A stretch of DNA of 64,000 nucleotides, taken from Corynespora cassiicola (lineage: Eukaryota; Ascomycota; Dothideomycetes; Pleosporales; Corynesporascaceae). The position numbers were made by a program, and so were the translations under genes. Position 1 is the first letter of the stretch; each line of letters begins with the position of its first letter. Where the stretch lies: contig JAEUWY010000001.1 in NCBI GenBank assembly GCA_022059125.1, positions 5,022,001-5,086,000 of the forward strand, in the 5' to 3' direction. The notes below the pieces were generated by a model. It was not told where the DNA came from. It saw only the letters and a list, made by a program, of their open reading frames with translations, and searched no databases. This document shows positions 10,671-23,680 of the stretch, in pieces.

Positions 10671-11221
10671 GGTGATGGACGGGTGTCGGTCCGACTAGGC
10701 GTTATCGGCGATGGGCTTGGGGATTGGGCAGCTATCGACGAAAAACCAAAGGGAGATGCTCTGCAGTTCAGGAGACGGTTTTCAGACACGGCGCGAGAAG
10801 GAAGGATTGAAGGAGAGAGAGAGAATGGCGGCGCTAGGGGGCAGGGAAGTCGCCATTTGCAATGTGGGGCTCCGGTTACACACATAAGCACCCCGCCATG
10901 TATATGGTAATTGCCGATTCGGGTTACCTCGGTTTCGACTGGGTACCTCTGGCGACAAGCACACACCCATGGACGGCTGTGAAGAAGAGACTGCCAGTCG
11001 CTGAGCGCCGGTTGGGGGTCACCCTTCCCTATCACGGGCGCGATTCGCACGCAACCTTGGAGGCCATGGTGCTGATCGCATTGCCAGCGCCTTCTTTTAG
11101 TCACCATCAGTAATCCAAACCACTGCCAATGACACTTGTCTAATACAAACTCCCCTAGCCATGCAAGCTCATGGTCGAAGCAGAAGTACTTTCGCGCAAA
11201 CCATGCCGCAACGCCATGGTG
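10671..11221. other. intergenic between SDR start and MED5 end
   Basis: Upstream of the SDR gene and downstream of MED5. Nothing recognisable apart from short GC-driven open frames on both strands. Confidence 0.4.
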
Positions 11222-14200
11222 CTACATGTTGTTGAAGTCCAGACCCCAGGCGTCATCATCATCGCCCATCCCCATCCCCATGTCCATATCGCCCAAGTCG
11301 AGCGTGTTCAAGTCGTCCATGTTGGTGCTCATGTCATCGGTACCAGGACCGCCGACGCCCATTCCTGACAGATCAAGGGCACCGCCGGTGCCAGTGAGAT
11401 CCAGGTGGTCGTCAATGCTCCGTTGGAGGGCTTGCTTATTCATGTCCATGTCCCCATTGGCTGCTGCCATGGTTGCAGCTGCCGCATCATTCATCGCCTT
11501 GTCGAGATCTTGCATGTCCTGCGGCTGGACATCTACCATGCCGACATTTTGCAGATTGATCTGAGCCGCCGAGAGTCCCGCCTGCGCAATGACAGCAAGC
11601 TGGGCTTCGACACGTCGGTGAAGACGGGCGATTGTCTCGGCGGCCAACGGATCTGTGGATATCAGGCTGGCAGCGTTGTCGAATTCGGCCTTGAGCATTT
11701 CGCGTAGATTCATGCATGTGCGGGGAGATGCTGGCGCTGGCGTCAGGCTACCTACCCAATCCACCGGCACGGCGCTGTTTTCTACAGTGGGTGCGCATAT
11801 CAGGCTTACACCAATGTCGAGTGCCGCCGGGCCGTTGCCAGCATCCGTCTGCGCCTTCACTTCGTCAACGATGGCACGAAGGGTCCGCGAAGTCCCCAGT
11901 ATCATGATGGAGGTATAGACTTGGCGGTGTGTATAGCTGGGAGGGTTGGGTTGGAGAGACGCAGGAGACCCCCATTGCGACAGTTGCTGTACTGTGCTGC
12001 GGAGCGACGAGTAGAGCGTGTTGTTAGGCGCTGTTATCCACTGTTCAAGCTCGGTCATGGACGTGTACACGGACCGCTCGTAGTTCAGGTGACCTTTGAT
12101 TGCCTGAAGTAGCGGCTCGATGTCTGTGCGGCTCGGGTGGCGCCGCTTCAAGGTGCGGAAACATTTCTCCAAACGATCGGATACGATGGAGAGTATGGTT
12201 GAGTGCATGGCCTGTGCGTCTCCGCGGCCGGAAGTATGGGCAGACCGGATTAGCTTATGGAATATCTGCATCAGCACCTCGAGATCTTGGTGTGTCTGCT
12301 CCATGGCATGAGTCGCCATCCACGTCAAGCCACCAACAAGCGCTGGAAGAAGAAAAGTTTCGTTGAGATCTGGAAAAAGCAATTAGCTCGCTACCAAATC
12401 CTGTTCGCCGGATTGTCTCACATTCTAGTCCGCCTTTGACCGAGTCTAATGAAAGAACCTCCGCGGCGCAAGCCATTACTGTCTGGCTGAAGAGTGTCGG
12501 CACTATCAGATAGAAATCCTGCGGGCGGCACGAAGCGAAGACCTCATTACTGAGCCCTTCTTTGTCAGAGTCATAGAGGCCACGGAGCCAGCTGCCCAAC
12601 TGTCTTCCCTGCTCTTCCGTCAGGTCGTCCGTTGCTATACTGCGATGGCCGCGTTCAAGGAGTTGTGCGACAAACGAATCATGGTTGATTCCGAGGTCGT
12701 GGTAGGAGAGATCGTAACGGTGTACGAAGGCTAGAATCAGAAGCAATATGGCTCCAAACTCATCGTACACTGGCTGATACTCGCCCTGGTCACCATCGTA
12801 CCGCCACTCGTCCAGAAACTGACACAGTGGTCGGAGAATGCTGGCCGGGGACGTGAACTGGAGTATCACATCCAGCGCCTGGATTTTCTTAGAGAGAAGG
12901 TTGCTGATCGTCTTCAGATACATTGTCATTTGCGTTTCGCAGAGGTGAGAGATGAACTGTAAGTGGATCAGTAGAGCAATGATTTCCAACAAGATTACTC
13001 ATATATACCTCTGTCAGTGCGCCCACAATGGCCCCTGCATTGCCATCTAGATTTTCTAACTCATCAATTAACATGTTAACCTTTTCGAAATTGTCTTTGC
13101 ACTGGCTCAGCAAATCCTTCTTGACATATTTGGTTTCTGGTGGGCCCTGCAATGGCGTCTCTCCAAGCAAACGTTCAATGGTATTGGCAGGAATGAGTCC
13201 GTGTAGAGCGCACGAGTTCAAAAAGTCCTGACGCACATCAGACAAGGATGGGTTGTTTCCCATGATGTCGTCAAAACCTTGAGAAAATGCGGGGAAAGCA
13301 TTTGGATCCACATGGCTAAGCGCCTGAGTAATGCACAGCTCCGGAGTCAAAAACATGGATGAGCTCAGCTGCCCCAGGAGAAGAGGTATCTTGTTGATAA
13401 GAAATGACTTGAGACTGAACATAGTCTGGCTAGGCTCGCTCCTGTACATGGCATTGGCTAGGATGTCAAAAGCTGCAGTAACCAAATCTGTTCCCATGAT
13501 TTGGGGATCAATCTGGAGGTATCAGAAATGTAAATGGGGTCTTGGTAGATCAACATACCTTATAACGCGAGTGGAGGTAATTGACAATCATGAAGTCATC
13601 GGTTAGAGGCCGTGCAACCAACTGCAAACGTCAGCAATGGGGATTGTTGTAGTTGGAAGGCCATACTAATGAATTCAAGAAGATGTAAAGACCTGAGCGG
13701 GTGTTTACGGTGGGCAGGTCCATGACTGCCTCCAACTGGAGGGCAGCCACCTCGAGCCCGCCATTCTCTCCAGATTCGCCGTTGATGTTAGACACGGACT
13801 TGTCATGCAAGTCATGTTCCTTCTGGGATATTTCCAACCTATTTGAAATCTGTATTGAAGTCTGTGAAAGGAACGGAATGAACGTTGACAGGGATTGAGC
13901 AAAGTTCTTCCGGACATCTGTAAACGTGTAAGTATAATGGGTATGGCGTTTTACGTAGGGCACTAGCACGGAGATTACACGCCCCCAGCCAAACCCGCTA
14001 ATGCAAGCGAAATGGATGAAATATTTTACCTTTGAGCTCCTCCTTGGTTAGCAATTGGAGGATTCTGGGATTCTCAATCAAGCCTACGACGAGCATCCCA
14101 AGAGCCTCGCGGACATTGATGGATTGCTGCTGAGGCTGCTGCTGGATGCCAGCCATGGCCTGTATCATGGAATCACTGGTATGCGACGTCACCATGGCAG

Positions 14201-14648
14201 ACATCCAGCCCGAAGCGACGGCCAGCGTTCGCGCGGCCTCGGCATTGGATACGGGCCGTTCGCCGGAAGAGAATGCCTTATGAAGGCGATGGAAGACGAT
14301 CTCCTCTAGTTCCGGGGGATTCTGCCATCGTGACTGGTCGTCCTTGGAATGGCCGTCATCTCCTGTGCGCGAGGGACGATCGTTGGAATATTGGAATGCT
14401 GAGGACAAGACATCGGACGCGTCCACTTTTTTCAGGGCCAGCAGCCGCTCCAGGTAGATGATGACGCGCGGGTCAGGGCTGACGGCGTTGGCAGAGCGCG
14501 GCTTGAGCAGTACAGCTGCGAGTTTCCTTCCCGGCAGCGGAGACTTACTGTGCAGCTGGGCGACGGCCGTGTCGAATAGTTCAGAGCTAAGCCGGTTTTC
14601 GAGGCATCGGTCAAAGAAGAGGGCCCACGTCCTAATGAGAGAATCCAT
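11222..14648 (-). CDS. MED5: Mediator complex subunit 5 (Nut1)
   Basis: Tail-module subunit of Mediator, the nuclear coactivator that links regulators to RNA polymerase II. Six exons: 14648-14030, 13917-13667, 13621-13559, 13512-13009, 12956-12422 and 12369-11222, all with GT-AG introns; the last intron uses GTGAGA and a GCTAAT branch. The sum is 3120 nt, 1039 residues, normal for fungal Med5. Recognition rests on the N-terminus (SLIRTWALFFDRCLENRLS), the all-helical body, and the acidic Gly/Met/Asp C-terminal tail ending in AWGLDFNNM. Family membership is recalled from fungal Med5 sequences, not from a search. Confidence 0.85.
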
Positions 14649-15608
14649 GCTCCATGGGCACCGGGGGGCTGGAGGCGCCGAGGGTTCGGTTGTATGGAAT
14701 AAAATAAGTTACTGAGGCGTGATGGTTGGATAGAAGTAGAGATGAACTAGGCTCGCGTGTTGGAGATGGCCAAAGCTTGGCGCCGGTGATGAGGCTGGCG
14801 CAGCACAGTCGCTGACCCCGGGGCAGTCGGTGGTACGCACGGTGGCACGCACGCAGGCACCCGTGTACGGCTTTCAACCCTGATCTCGATGCCGGAGGCT
14901 AGTGAGGGACCGCGAATGTGCGGTTTACCGTGTGGGCTTGCTGCAAATGGGCGGTCGAGAAGCGTCGTACCGAAGCCACCTGCGTCGACAGAGCACCGTA
15001 GCAAGCGGTAGCCCTAGGGGCTGGCAGCACTAGGCCGGCGCCAGCTGTGCAAACTTGAGTTCACCCATGCGCAGGATTGCCGTCTTGCAAATCAAGAAAA
15101 GGGGTCCTAGTAGATCGCTTTCACCATCCCGAGGAACGATCCGGGCGGCTACAGTAGTGCGGCTCCGCACGTGACGGCATTGCGTGCAGCCAGGGCTGGA
15201 CGGCCAGGTCCATCACCTTCCCCCCTCGGACACGAGCCCCCCCTCGCCTCAGCTGGGCGAGGCTGTGGCTGGTGGGGTAGCACCGATGAGTAAACATTGT
15301 CTGGCGGGACGGGGCGACATCACAGAATCATGCAGGTGATCTTCGCCTATATCATGATAGGTACATGGTCTTCCAAGCTTCTCATTGCGACGTGAAGCCC
15401 ACAAGCCGGGCCATTCCAATAATAGCCTTGACAAGACAGGGCGGGTCGCCGACCAGGCTGAACTCGAACAGGTGCCAAAATAAGGTGCTAACACTAAGAA
15501 TCAACGCCGTGTGCAATCCCCCGTGATCCCATGCTTTCGCGAGCAACCGAGCCCAGGCCCAAAGCAAATCACAACCGCCGCCTGACGCCCATACTCCATG
15601 CCCAAAAT
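14649..15608. other. intergenic between MED5 start and next gene's end
   Basis: Contains the MED5 promoter side and a GC-rich stretch. Open frames here are short and unlike known proteins. No RNA gene recognised. Confidence 0.4.
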
Positions 15609-16331
15609 TCAGGTGTCTCGACGCATGGCATCTTGCTCAGTGTCGGGGGCTCTGGGGCCGACCATCCAGTCCTCCATGGCTAACCACTGGCTCCAAGTCT
15701 TCTCGGCGCCCTCAATCTCGGCCAGCTGCACGTCCTGGAGGGGCTTGAGGAAGGGCACCGATTCGTGGGGCGACATGTCGTATTGATACTTTACTTTGGC
15801 CCACCCTACGCTCTTCGCAGCAAACAGGTAATTCCGGCGCTCGCATTCGTGCACCGGGCCGACCCCCTTTCGCCAGTCCTCGCCGAAGAAGCCGTGCATG
15901 ATGCCCTCCCGGTCCATTCCTGTGATGACGAGGCGACGAATGTAGGGGACCAGCGAGACCCACACCGGGGCGGGTTGGCCCCTAGAATTCGTTACTGGAC
16001 CGCCCCTCGGCCACGGCAGGCTGTACGACGCTGGGCCAGCAGACTGAGGCATGGTGCCCGTCGAGTTGGCAATGGGGCTGGCGGACCACTGGAAGGGCAG
16101 GCAGATGTTGATGAGGGCGGCCACGGCCTGGACTCCGTTGTCGTACTGGGCATGGTCGAGGAAGTAGCGCTGGCAGCTCTGGTAGGCGGGGTGCCATTCG
16201 AAAATGTCGAACTGTGGTGTGCTTGGCTGGCCAGAGCCTGATTCTCCCGACGACGAACTGCCGGCGGGCGCAAAGGGTCCTCCTCTTGCGTTGAAGGTCG
16301 GGTATCCCGAGCTGCCAAAGTTGAAGCTCAT
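15609..16331 (-). CDS. conserved fungal protein of unknown function
   Basis: Intronless frame of 240 residues. The first ~38 residues are Gly/Ser/Pro-rich and probably disordered. The rest is compact and rich in aromatic residues: EWHPAYQSCQRYFLDHAQYD, then an Ala/Leu-rich helix (VQAVAALINICLPFQW), PYIRRLVITGMDREGIMHGF, VHECERRNYLFAAKSVGWAK and a C-terminal TWSQWLAMEDWMVGPRAPD. This has the look of a well-conserved Pezizomycotina protein, but no catalytic motif, signal peptide or membrane segment is visible and I cannot name the family. Coding bias and the absence of frame breaks support a real gene. Confidence 0.75.
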   Translation of the reverse strand: MSFNFGSSGYPTFNARGGPFAPAGSSSSGESGSGQPSTPQFDIFEWHPAYQSCQRYFLDHAQYDNGVQAVAALINICLPFQWSASPIANSTGTMPQSAGPASYSLPWPRGGPVTNSRGQPAPVWVSLVPYIRRLVITGMDREGIMHGFFGEDWRKGVGPVHECERRNYLFAAKSVGWAKVKYQYDMSPHESVPFLKPLQDVQLAEIEGAEKTWSQWLAMEDWMVGPRAPDTEQDAMRRDT

Positions 16332-18050
16332 GGTGTAGTGGGAGCTGGTTGTGCAGGTAGGGCAGAAAGTACCTAGATACGGGCGCCACCTGGTTGGTCA
16401 GGCAAACGAGGAGGCTGCAGACTCGACGTGAGGTCGACTCACCTAGGACGGGACGAAGGGCGGATGGCCAGGGAAAAAAATCGACAGACGGGAGGAGGAG
16501 GCTGGGGTCGGCCGGCGATGTCAAGGACGAAAGCACATTCGAGCCCGACGCGACTGCTGGGGTGGTGTTTGCAAGGGACGGAGGATTGGGGTCGGAGATA
16601 TAGCAGACCGCCCAAGGAGATTTATATCTAGCTGGCACGGAGGCTGTGAGGATCAGACGAACGGTGGCTTCCGCGCCTCGTACGGGCCATTTATTGAAGC
16701 CCTGAGGACGTTCTCACTTTAATCCAAAAAGAATCCTTGGGAAAATCTGATCGAGGCGTCCTCGGCTCTGAGATGCCCTGGCCACTACCAGATCGCTGGC
16801 AAGGGGCCCTGTGGGATTGCGAGCTCCGGGCGAATGGCCAGCAGGATGCGTCCGCCGGGGCGGAGAGCCCGCGATGCAGTGTGGCTTTGGCGTATAGGCG
16901 TCGAAAGTCTGGGCTTGCTCGCCTGGAGCCCCGGTGTGGTCGCTCGCTCACTCGCTCGCCGGCCGCTGGCGCTGGTTGCTGGTCGCTGGTCGCTCGCGGG
17001 CTGCTATGGAACTGCGTCCCTGCGTTGGGCCACTGGGCAGAAGGACAGGATTGCCCCGCCCGTCGCCCGCCCGCCGCGGCCACGGCCCCCCTGCCCCTGG
17101 CGCTGCGAGCAGCACGGCCGGCACGGCCACGGCGGCCCACGGCGGCCATGGCGGCGACGATTCTGGTCTATTGCTGCGGCGCATCATTCAGCGCGCAACC
17201 TGGCCCAGCTGGGTGTCCGCAGCCGCGAGGATTCTCGGGCCCTGGCGGCATCGTCCAAGGAGCCCTCGCGCCCTCCTCTGCCTGCTCCCGCACACCCTCG
17301 CCCTCGCCCTCGTCCTCCTGCTGCCCTACCCCAGGTCCGGGGCCTCCAGCTGGACGATGCGCGCGCCGACGATGCCGGCCACTCATCGGCCGCACCGAGG
17401 CTGCGAGGGCATCTGGATCACCAGGCCCTGGCGCAAACGGTGCTTTTGTCATCAGTCGTGCATCCTCCGTTCTGCATCCTGCCAGAGTGCCAGAGCGCCA
17501 TCCGCAATGCGCCACAGCCTGGCCTTCGTCAAACGCGGCAAAGACGACCACTGTCGGCGCCAGCCGCTGGCCCCGCGGCGACGTTGAGAGGCAGCCAGGC
17601 TGCCCCTTCGGGCCCTCTCGCTGCTCGTTTGCGGTCATGAAACACGTCTCTCAGCGACCTCCAGCTGAGCCGTGGCCGCCTCTGCGCCCGCTGTGGCTGC
17701 AGAGCATTTTCTCCCTAGCGCCCCTGGACCTGGCGGCCCGCCGCGCTGGGTTGGCGCTGCCTTGTGTCATGGTGATGCTCTGACGTCTCTAGCCTCGCTT
17801 CCGGATGGGAGGGTCCCAGGGTGCCGAACAACTCCAGCGCCCGCACCTTACACCCCTCTCCGTTGCTGCCCTCCCCCCGACCGCATCGTGGCTTGCACAG
17901 TGCCGCATCGCAGATCCACCTGCTGTCAGTCTCAAAATGGCCGCCCAGTCCTTCTCGCTGGCCTCGCGCACCCAGGCACGTCTTGTCCCGGTCGCACAAG
18001 GTCCACATGGACGACATTGACCCCCCTCTCAGCTTGCCAATGGCGCTTCC
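16332..18050. other. GC-rich gene-free stretch
   Basis: Very GC-rich, with long open frames in several overlapping registers on both strands (up to 348 codons). Their translations are Arg/Ala/Pro/Ser-rich and mutually overlapping, as expected from composition alone. It holds the promoters of the divergent flanking genes, the 240-residue protein and the aldo-keto reductase. Confidence 0.5.
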
Positions 18051-19504
18051 ATGCCCACGATACACCTCGGCGTCTACCTCACATCTGGCAATGAAACCAG
18101 GAAGGCCGTCCGCTCCGCCCTCGAGGTACCTGGCCCTGGGCCGACCCTCCACCATGCGATAACACGCTCACGCCCCTCCAGGCCGGTTATCGCGGGTACG
18201 TCACCCTGGGCCCTCAGCCTCTGTCCAACCATTAACTCCCCGTGTCTCTGCACAGCATTGATTCCGCCCAAATGTATCACAACGAGAGAGAATCTGGACG
18301 AGCAATCTTGGATTTTCTGTCTAGCGACGCCAATGCCGAAGGTCTAAAGCGGGAGGATATTCACTTCACCTCCAAACTCGCCTCCAACTCGTCATATGAC
18401 GCCGCGCGGGCGGCCATTACGCGGTCCGTGAAAGAATGCGGCTTAGGCTACATTGACTTGTTCCTTCTGCACTCTCCCTATGGTGGCAAAAAGGCCCGTC
18501 TCGAGAGCTGGAGGGCAGTCGAAGACGCAATCGACGAAGGCGAGATACGAATTGGTGGTGTCAGCAACTATGGTGTTAAGCATGTGAGTGCAGCCCACAG
18601 CCCACAGCCCGTACCCCGGCACTCGTACACACGCACACTCTCTTCACTGTACCCCATCAGCCCCTATCGTATGGCCACCGCCCAGTGGCAGGTGTGATTA
18701 CGTCGGCGTCTACGCTACATCGCCGCATCCGCGGGGTTCGAGTGGGCCAGCTGAGCTGAAAGGGTGTCGTGCACTTCGCCATCCAGGGGAAGCTTCTGCA
18801 CATTAGTGCCGATATTGCTCCAGAAGAGCATCAAGCCCTCTCCAGCTCGCTGCCAGTGTGACCTTCTTCGCACCACATCCAGACGGCCTATGTCGCCCCG
18901 CTCGCTTTTGTACGCGCCGGCATGCAGGAGCTGAACCTGTCCCAATGACGCATTAGCGCTCCTGTACTGATGCTCTGTGACCAGTTACAAGAACTACTGG
19001 CCTCTAAGCCGAGGATTCCTCCAGCGGTCAACCAGATTGAGATCCACCCGTTCAACAACCGTCAGGACATTGCCTCCTTCTGCCAGAAGAACGACGTCGT
19101 CGTCGAGGCATATGCGCCGCTTGTGCGAGCGCTACGCATGAAACACCCGACGATTGTCTCGCTCTCGAAGAAGTATGGGTGTACACCGGCGCAGCTGTTG
19201 GTCCGCTGGAGTCTGCAACATGGCTACGTGCCGCTGCCGAAGAGCGTGAAGAAGGAGAGGATCATCGAGAATGCGAATATTGGGGGCTTTTCGATTGACG
19301 AGGGCGACATGCAGACGATGGACGGGCTGGACGAGTACCTAGTGACGGGTGAGTTTGAGTTGTTTTCGTTGTGTCTCTCCTGCTCCACCAGCCCACGGCC
19401 CACGCGCCGTGCTCACGCGACCGACTTCGGTGTGCGGTAGATAACTGCTCGTGTCTCCGCGTGCTGACTGATGTGCAGATTGGGACCCGACCGACGCAGA
19501 CTGA
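18051..19504 (+). CDS. aldo-keto reductase
   Basis: NADPH-dependent reductase of carbonyl substrates. Five exons: 18051-18125, 18182-18195 (14 nt), 18256-18583, 18985-19348 and 19479-19504, giving 268 residues. Joining them yields the AKR core [15 protein letters not shown] with Asp32 and Tyr37, then FTSKL with Lys70 and LFLLHSP with His102, a complete catalytic tetrad. Later come [10 protein letters not shown], the NQIEIHPF strand, EAYAPLVR and the cofactor-site [11 protein letters not shown]. It ends in [10 protein letters not shown], typical of this family. The third intron is 401 nt, far longer than the others. At 268 residues it is slightly shorter than common AKRs because the N-terminal β-hairpin is abbreviated. 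The substrate is not predictable. Confidence 0.9.
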
Positions 19505-20031
19505 TGAATGCAGCGCGTCGACGCAGTGCAGGAGGGGGCGCGTGGGGGTGAAACTGAGGGATTCGGGGGATGGCGGGGGAGGGGGGGCTCGAGGGCGTAG
19601 GAGGTCGTGGGCGGGCGCGTCTAGATTAGGCCATGGCTTGGGCAGGACGGCCGGAAAGGCGCCAGGGCTGCAGCTGGGCGCCGGCGCCGCCGCGGGCAAT
19701 GTATGGGTCAATGGAACGATGCGACAAAGCGACCTGAGAACGTCTCCGACCGCGCAACTTGGCTTCCGAGGAAAAGTCGCGGGGCTCTCTGCTCGCGCTC
19801 GGGCCTCCTGAAAAATCCCACCCTAGCCTGCCCGTAACAGAAACCATCAGGTAACAGCTCGCTCTAGCGATGTCGCGCCCCGAATTCGGGACGCGCGAAC
19901 ATCAATTGCAATTGCTCATCGCGACGCCCTCCAGATGTCGGCCACGCCCGGGACGCCCACGGCTGTCACGTGCCCTGCCCGTCCCTCTCGCCGTCTCTCG
20001 CCGTTGCCGGGTCGTCATTGGTCCCAGGGTC

Positions 20032-20039
20032 CTTATCAG
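20032..20039 (-). promoter_or_regulatory. GATA-factor (AreA/NIT2-type) site
   Basis: The minus strand reads CTGATAAG, a full HGATAR consensus, about 310 bases before the glutamate dehydrogenase ATG. AreA-type GATA factors are known to act on nitrogen genes such as gdhA; its use here is inferred from motif and position only. Confidence 0.45.
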
Positions 20040-20212
20040 TATCAAGTACACCACGGTTTGCATAGCAGAAACCAAGCCGTGAACAATGGGCCACTAAGAG
20101 TCCCCTCCAGGCCCCTTCATTGGTGATTGTGACGTCGAGCTATTGCCGCGCGACACCTTACTTTTACCGTGGCCGACATCTTGACCTCCCGTCAACGGAG
20201 CTCCAGCTGCAC

Positions 20213-20219
20213 TATATAT
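20213..20219 (+). promoter_or_regulatory. TATA-like element of glutamate dehydrogenase
   Basis: TATATAT lies about 130 bases before the ATG, followed by a CT-rich leader. Position and sequence fit a fungal core promoter. Confidence 0.45.
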
Positions 20220-20348
20220 TCGTCCCCAAGCACCTCACTTGTGCCACTGTCTCTTCACTCCTCATCGAAGCATCCCTCTCTGCCACTTTCAACCTCAAGC
20301 TTCGCTCTCTGATACCCATCCACCTTTCATATACCCAACACCAGCACA

Positions 20349-21977
<1,629 letters not shown>

Positions 21978-23680
21978 AGGGTTTGACCGCTGGACCCGGT
22001 CTCTCTTTTTTGTACAATTACGATACCTCTGGCGCAACGGATGGCACCATAGATTGAAAGCGGAGAAGGAACGTTTTCTGTATATACCTCACGAATTCAT
22101 GATAATTAAACCTAAAAAAAAAAAAAGCTCACATGCGTGCAGTTGTGAAGAATTTGCCTCTTTTACATTGACATGGAGATTAGAACCTCTGATCATCTCA
22201 AGATCATCCAGATCAACATCAAGACTCTGAACATTCCAAATACCCACCCTCCAACCCCTCGAAAAAAAGCCCCCCCTCTTGCACCCAATGCATTACATCA
22301 CCATCCACCCCGCCACCACAAAAGCAAAGAAGCAGCAATCCCCATGCACAAAAAACCCCCATTCCAAATCTCACCCACGCCTTCCTACCCCATGTCCCAA
22401 AAAAAAAAAAACTAATCCCCGACCACGCTGGGGATGGAAAATAAACAAAGGGGATGCACAAACAAGAGAGACAAGAAAAAAATATACATGTCGCGTCCTG
22501 CAGCCCTAGGCCAAAAAAAAATATTCCCCGCACGCTTTGAGACAAAACACATGCGCAAACGTACACAGCCTTTCGCCCACACACCGCGTGAAGCCCATCT
22601 CCCCCGCCGGCCCAACTGACACAAAACGCTCACTCACGCACGCACGCACGCCCGCCCGCCCGCCCTCGCGACCCACCTCAGTCAGGCTACTATGGGATGG
22701 GCGCGCGCACGACCGCGCCCGTCGCCGTCGCCCTCCGCCGCCGCCGCCACGACACGACCCGGTAATGCGTGCGTGCGGCGCGTTGCGTTGCGTTGGGGAG
22801 CAGGGGATGCGTCGGGTGTTGTAGGGTTGCGGTCGCGGTCAGTTGCGTTACATGGCGACGGGCGACGGGCGACGGCGACGCTAGTCCAACCCCCCCCGCC
22901 GGCCGGCGCGGCCGTCTTAGGTACGCAGGATTGCTACGCGAGCTTTGATCTGATAAGATGGCGCCCGGGGAGCGGATTGGGTGCGAGGCGACGGGACCCG
23001 GGGGGAGGGGGCAGGATAAGATGTTTGGATCGAGTAAGATGGTGCAGTCGGGCCGATGGGGGGGGTTCGATGTCGGAGGGAGGACGGGTGGGAACGGGTA
23101 TTAGGGGGTAGTGGTGGGTTGGGGAGGGAGGGGAGAGATTGGGTAGGCTAATGGGGGTGGATGGGGGTGGGTGGTATTGGGCTCGAGGGGGTTGGAGGCG
23201 CGTGATGGGTGTTTGGGAGGGTTAGGGAGCCGTTGTTTGGGGGCGGGGTCTGCTGATGTGGGTTCGTTCGTTACTGAGCGGAGGATAGATAAGTAAGCTG
23301 TAGGCCCCGTATGCGCGGAGATGCGAGGTGAGAAGGTGTTTTGTGTTGCCTTGGTCTTTGGTCGCTTGCTTGCACGGGCTTTGCTGCTGTCGTCATGTTC
23401 ATTACAATCTCTCGTCGTACACATAGCAGCTTAAGCGCCCAGCCATTGAAGGATTCTCGTACTGGAGGACTAAACACCAGGATGATCAGGCACCTGCCTT
23501 GGCACCACCCTCAGCCGCGTGTGCACTGCACATGAGCCTCAACTCCACACGGTGCAAATCGACATTATTGTGACCACCATCACATTATCTCGAAAAGTAA
23601 CCCCTCTACAGTCTAGTCGAGTAAAACGTGAACAAACATAACCCTCTTATATTCCTTGCAACCCATCCCTTCTGCTTCCA
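21978..23680. other. gene-free stretch with strand-skew switch
   Basis: Downstream of gdhA. From about 22230 to 22700 the plus strand is rich in A and C with few G; from about 22780 to 23270 it becomes G-rich with many GGG runs. Poly-A runs occur at 22113-22125 and 22389-22400. No coding sequence with family resemblance was found. Confidence 0.5.
23040..23265 (+). other. G-run-rich tract, potential G-quadruplex
   Basis: Dozens of G runs of three or more separated by short loops, for example around 23090-23180. The sequence pattern fits G-quadruplex-forming DNA; formation has not been shown. Confidence 0.45.

Larger units (their letters stand above)
19505..20348. other. intergenic, promoter region of glutamate dehydrogenase
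   Basis: Starts GC-rich, then carries promoter-like elements near the 3' end: CCAAT boxes read on the minus strand (ATTGG at 20017-20021 and 20119-20123), a GATA-type site, a CRE-like TGACGTCG at 20130-20137 and a TATA-like run. The last ~120 bases are pyrimidine-rich leader with CT and CA steps. Confidence 0.5.

Noticed and set aside
16737..17783. 348-codon open frame on the plus strand, plus overlapping frames of 268 and 217 codons
   Set aside because: All lie in very GC-rich DNA, overlap each other in three frames and on the opposite strand, and translate to Arg/Ala/Pro/Ser repeats. No start context, introns or family motif; typical of GC-driven stop-codon scarcity.
18727..18740. GGGGTTCGAG stretch resembling a tRNA B box
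   Set aside because: No matching A box or cloverleaf could be traced in the right distance on either strand.
18715..18945. 76-codon minus-strand frame inside intron 3 of the aldo-keto reductase
   Set aside because: Too short and without any motif; kept only as a remark on the unusual intron length.
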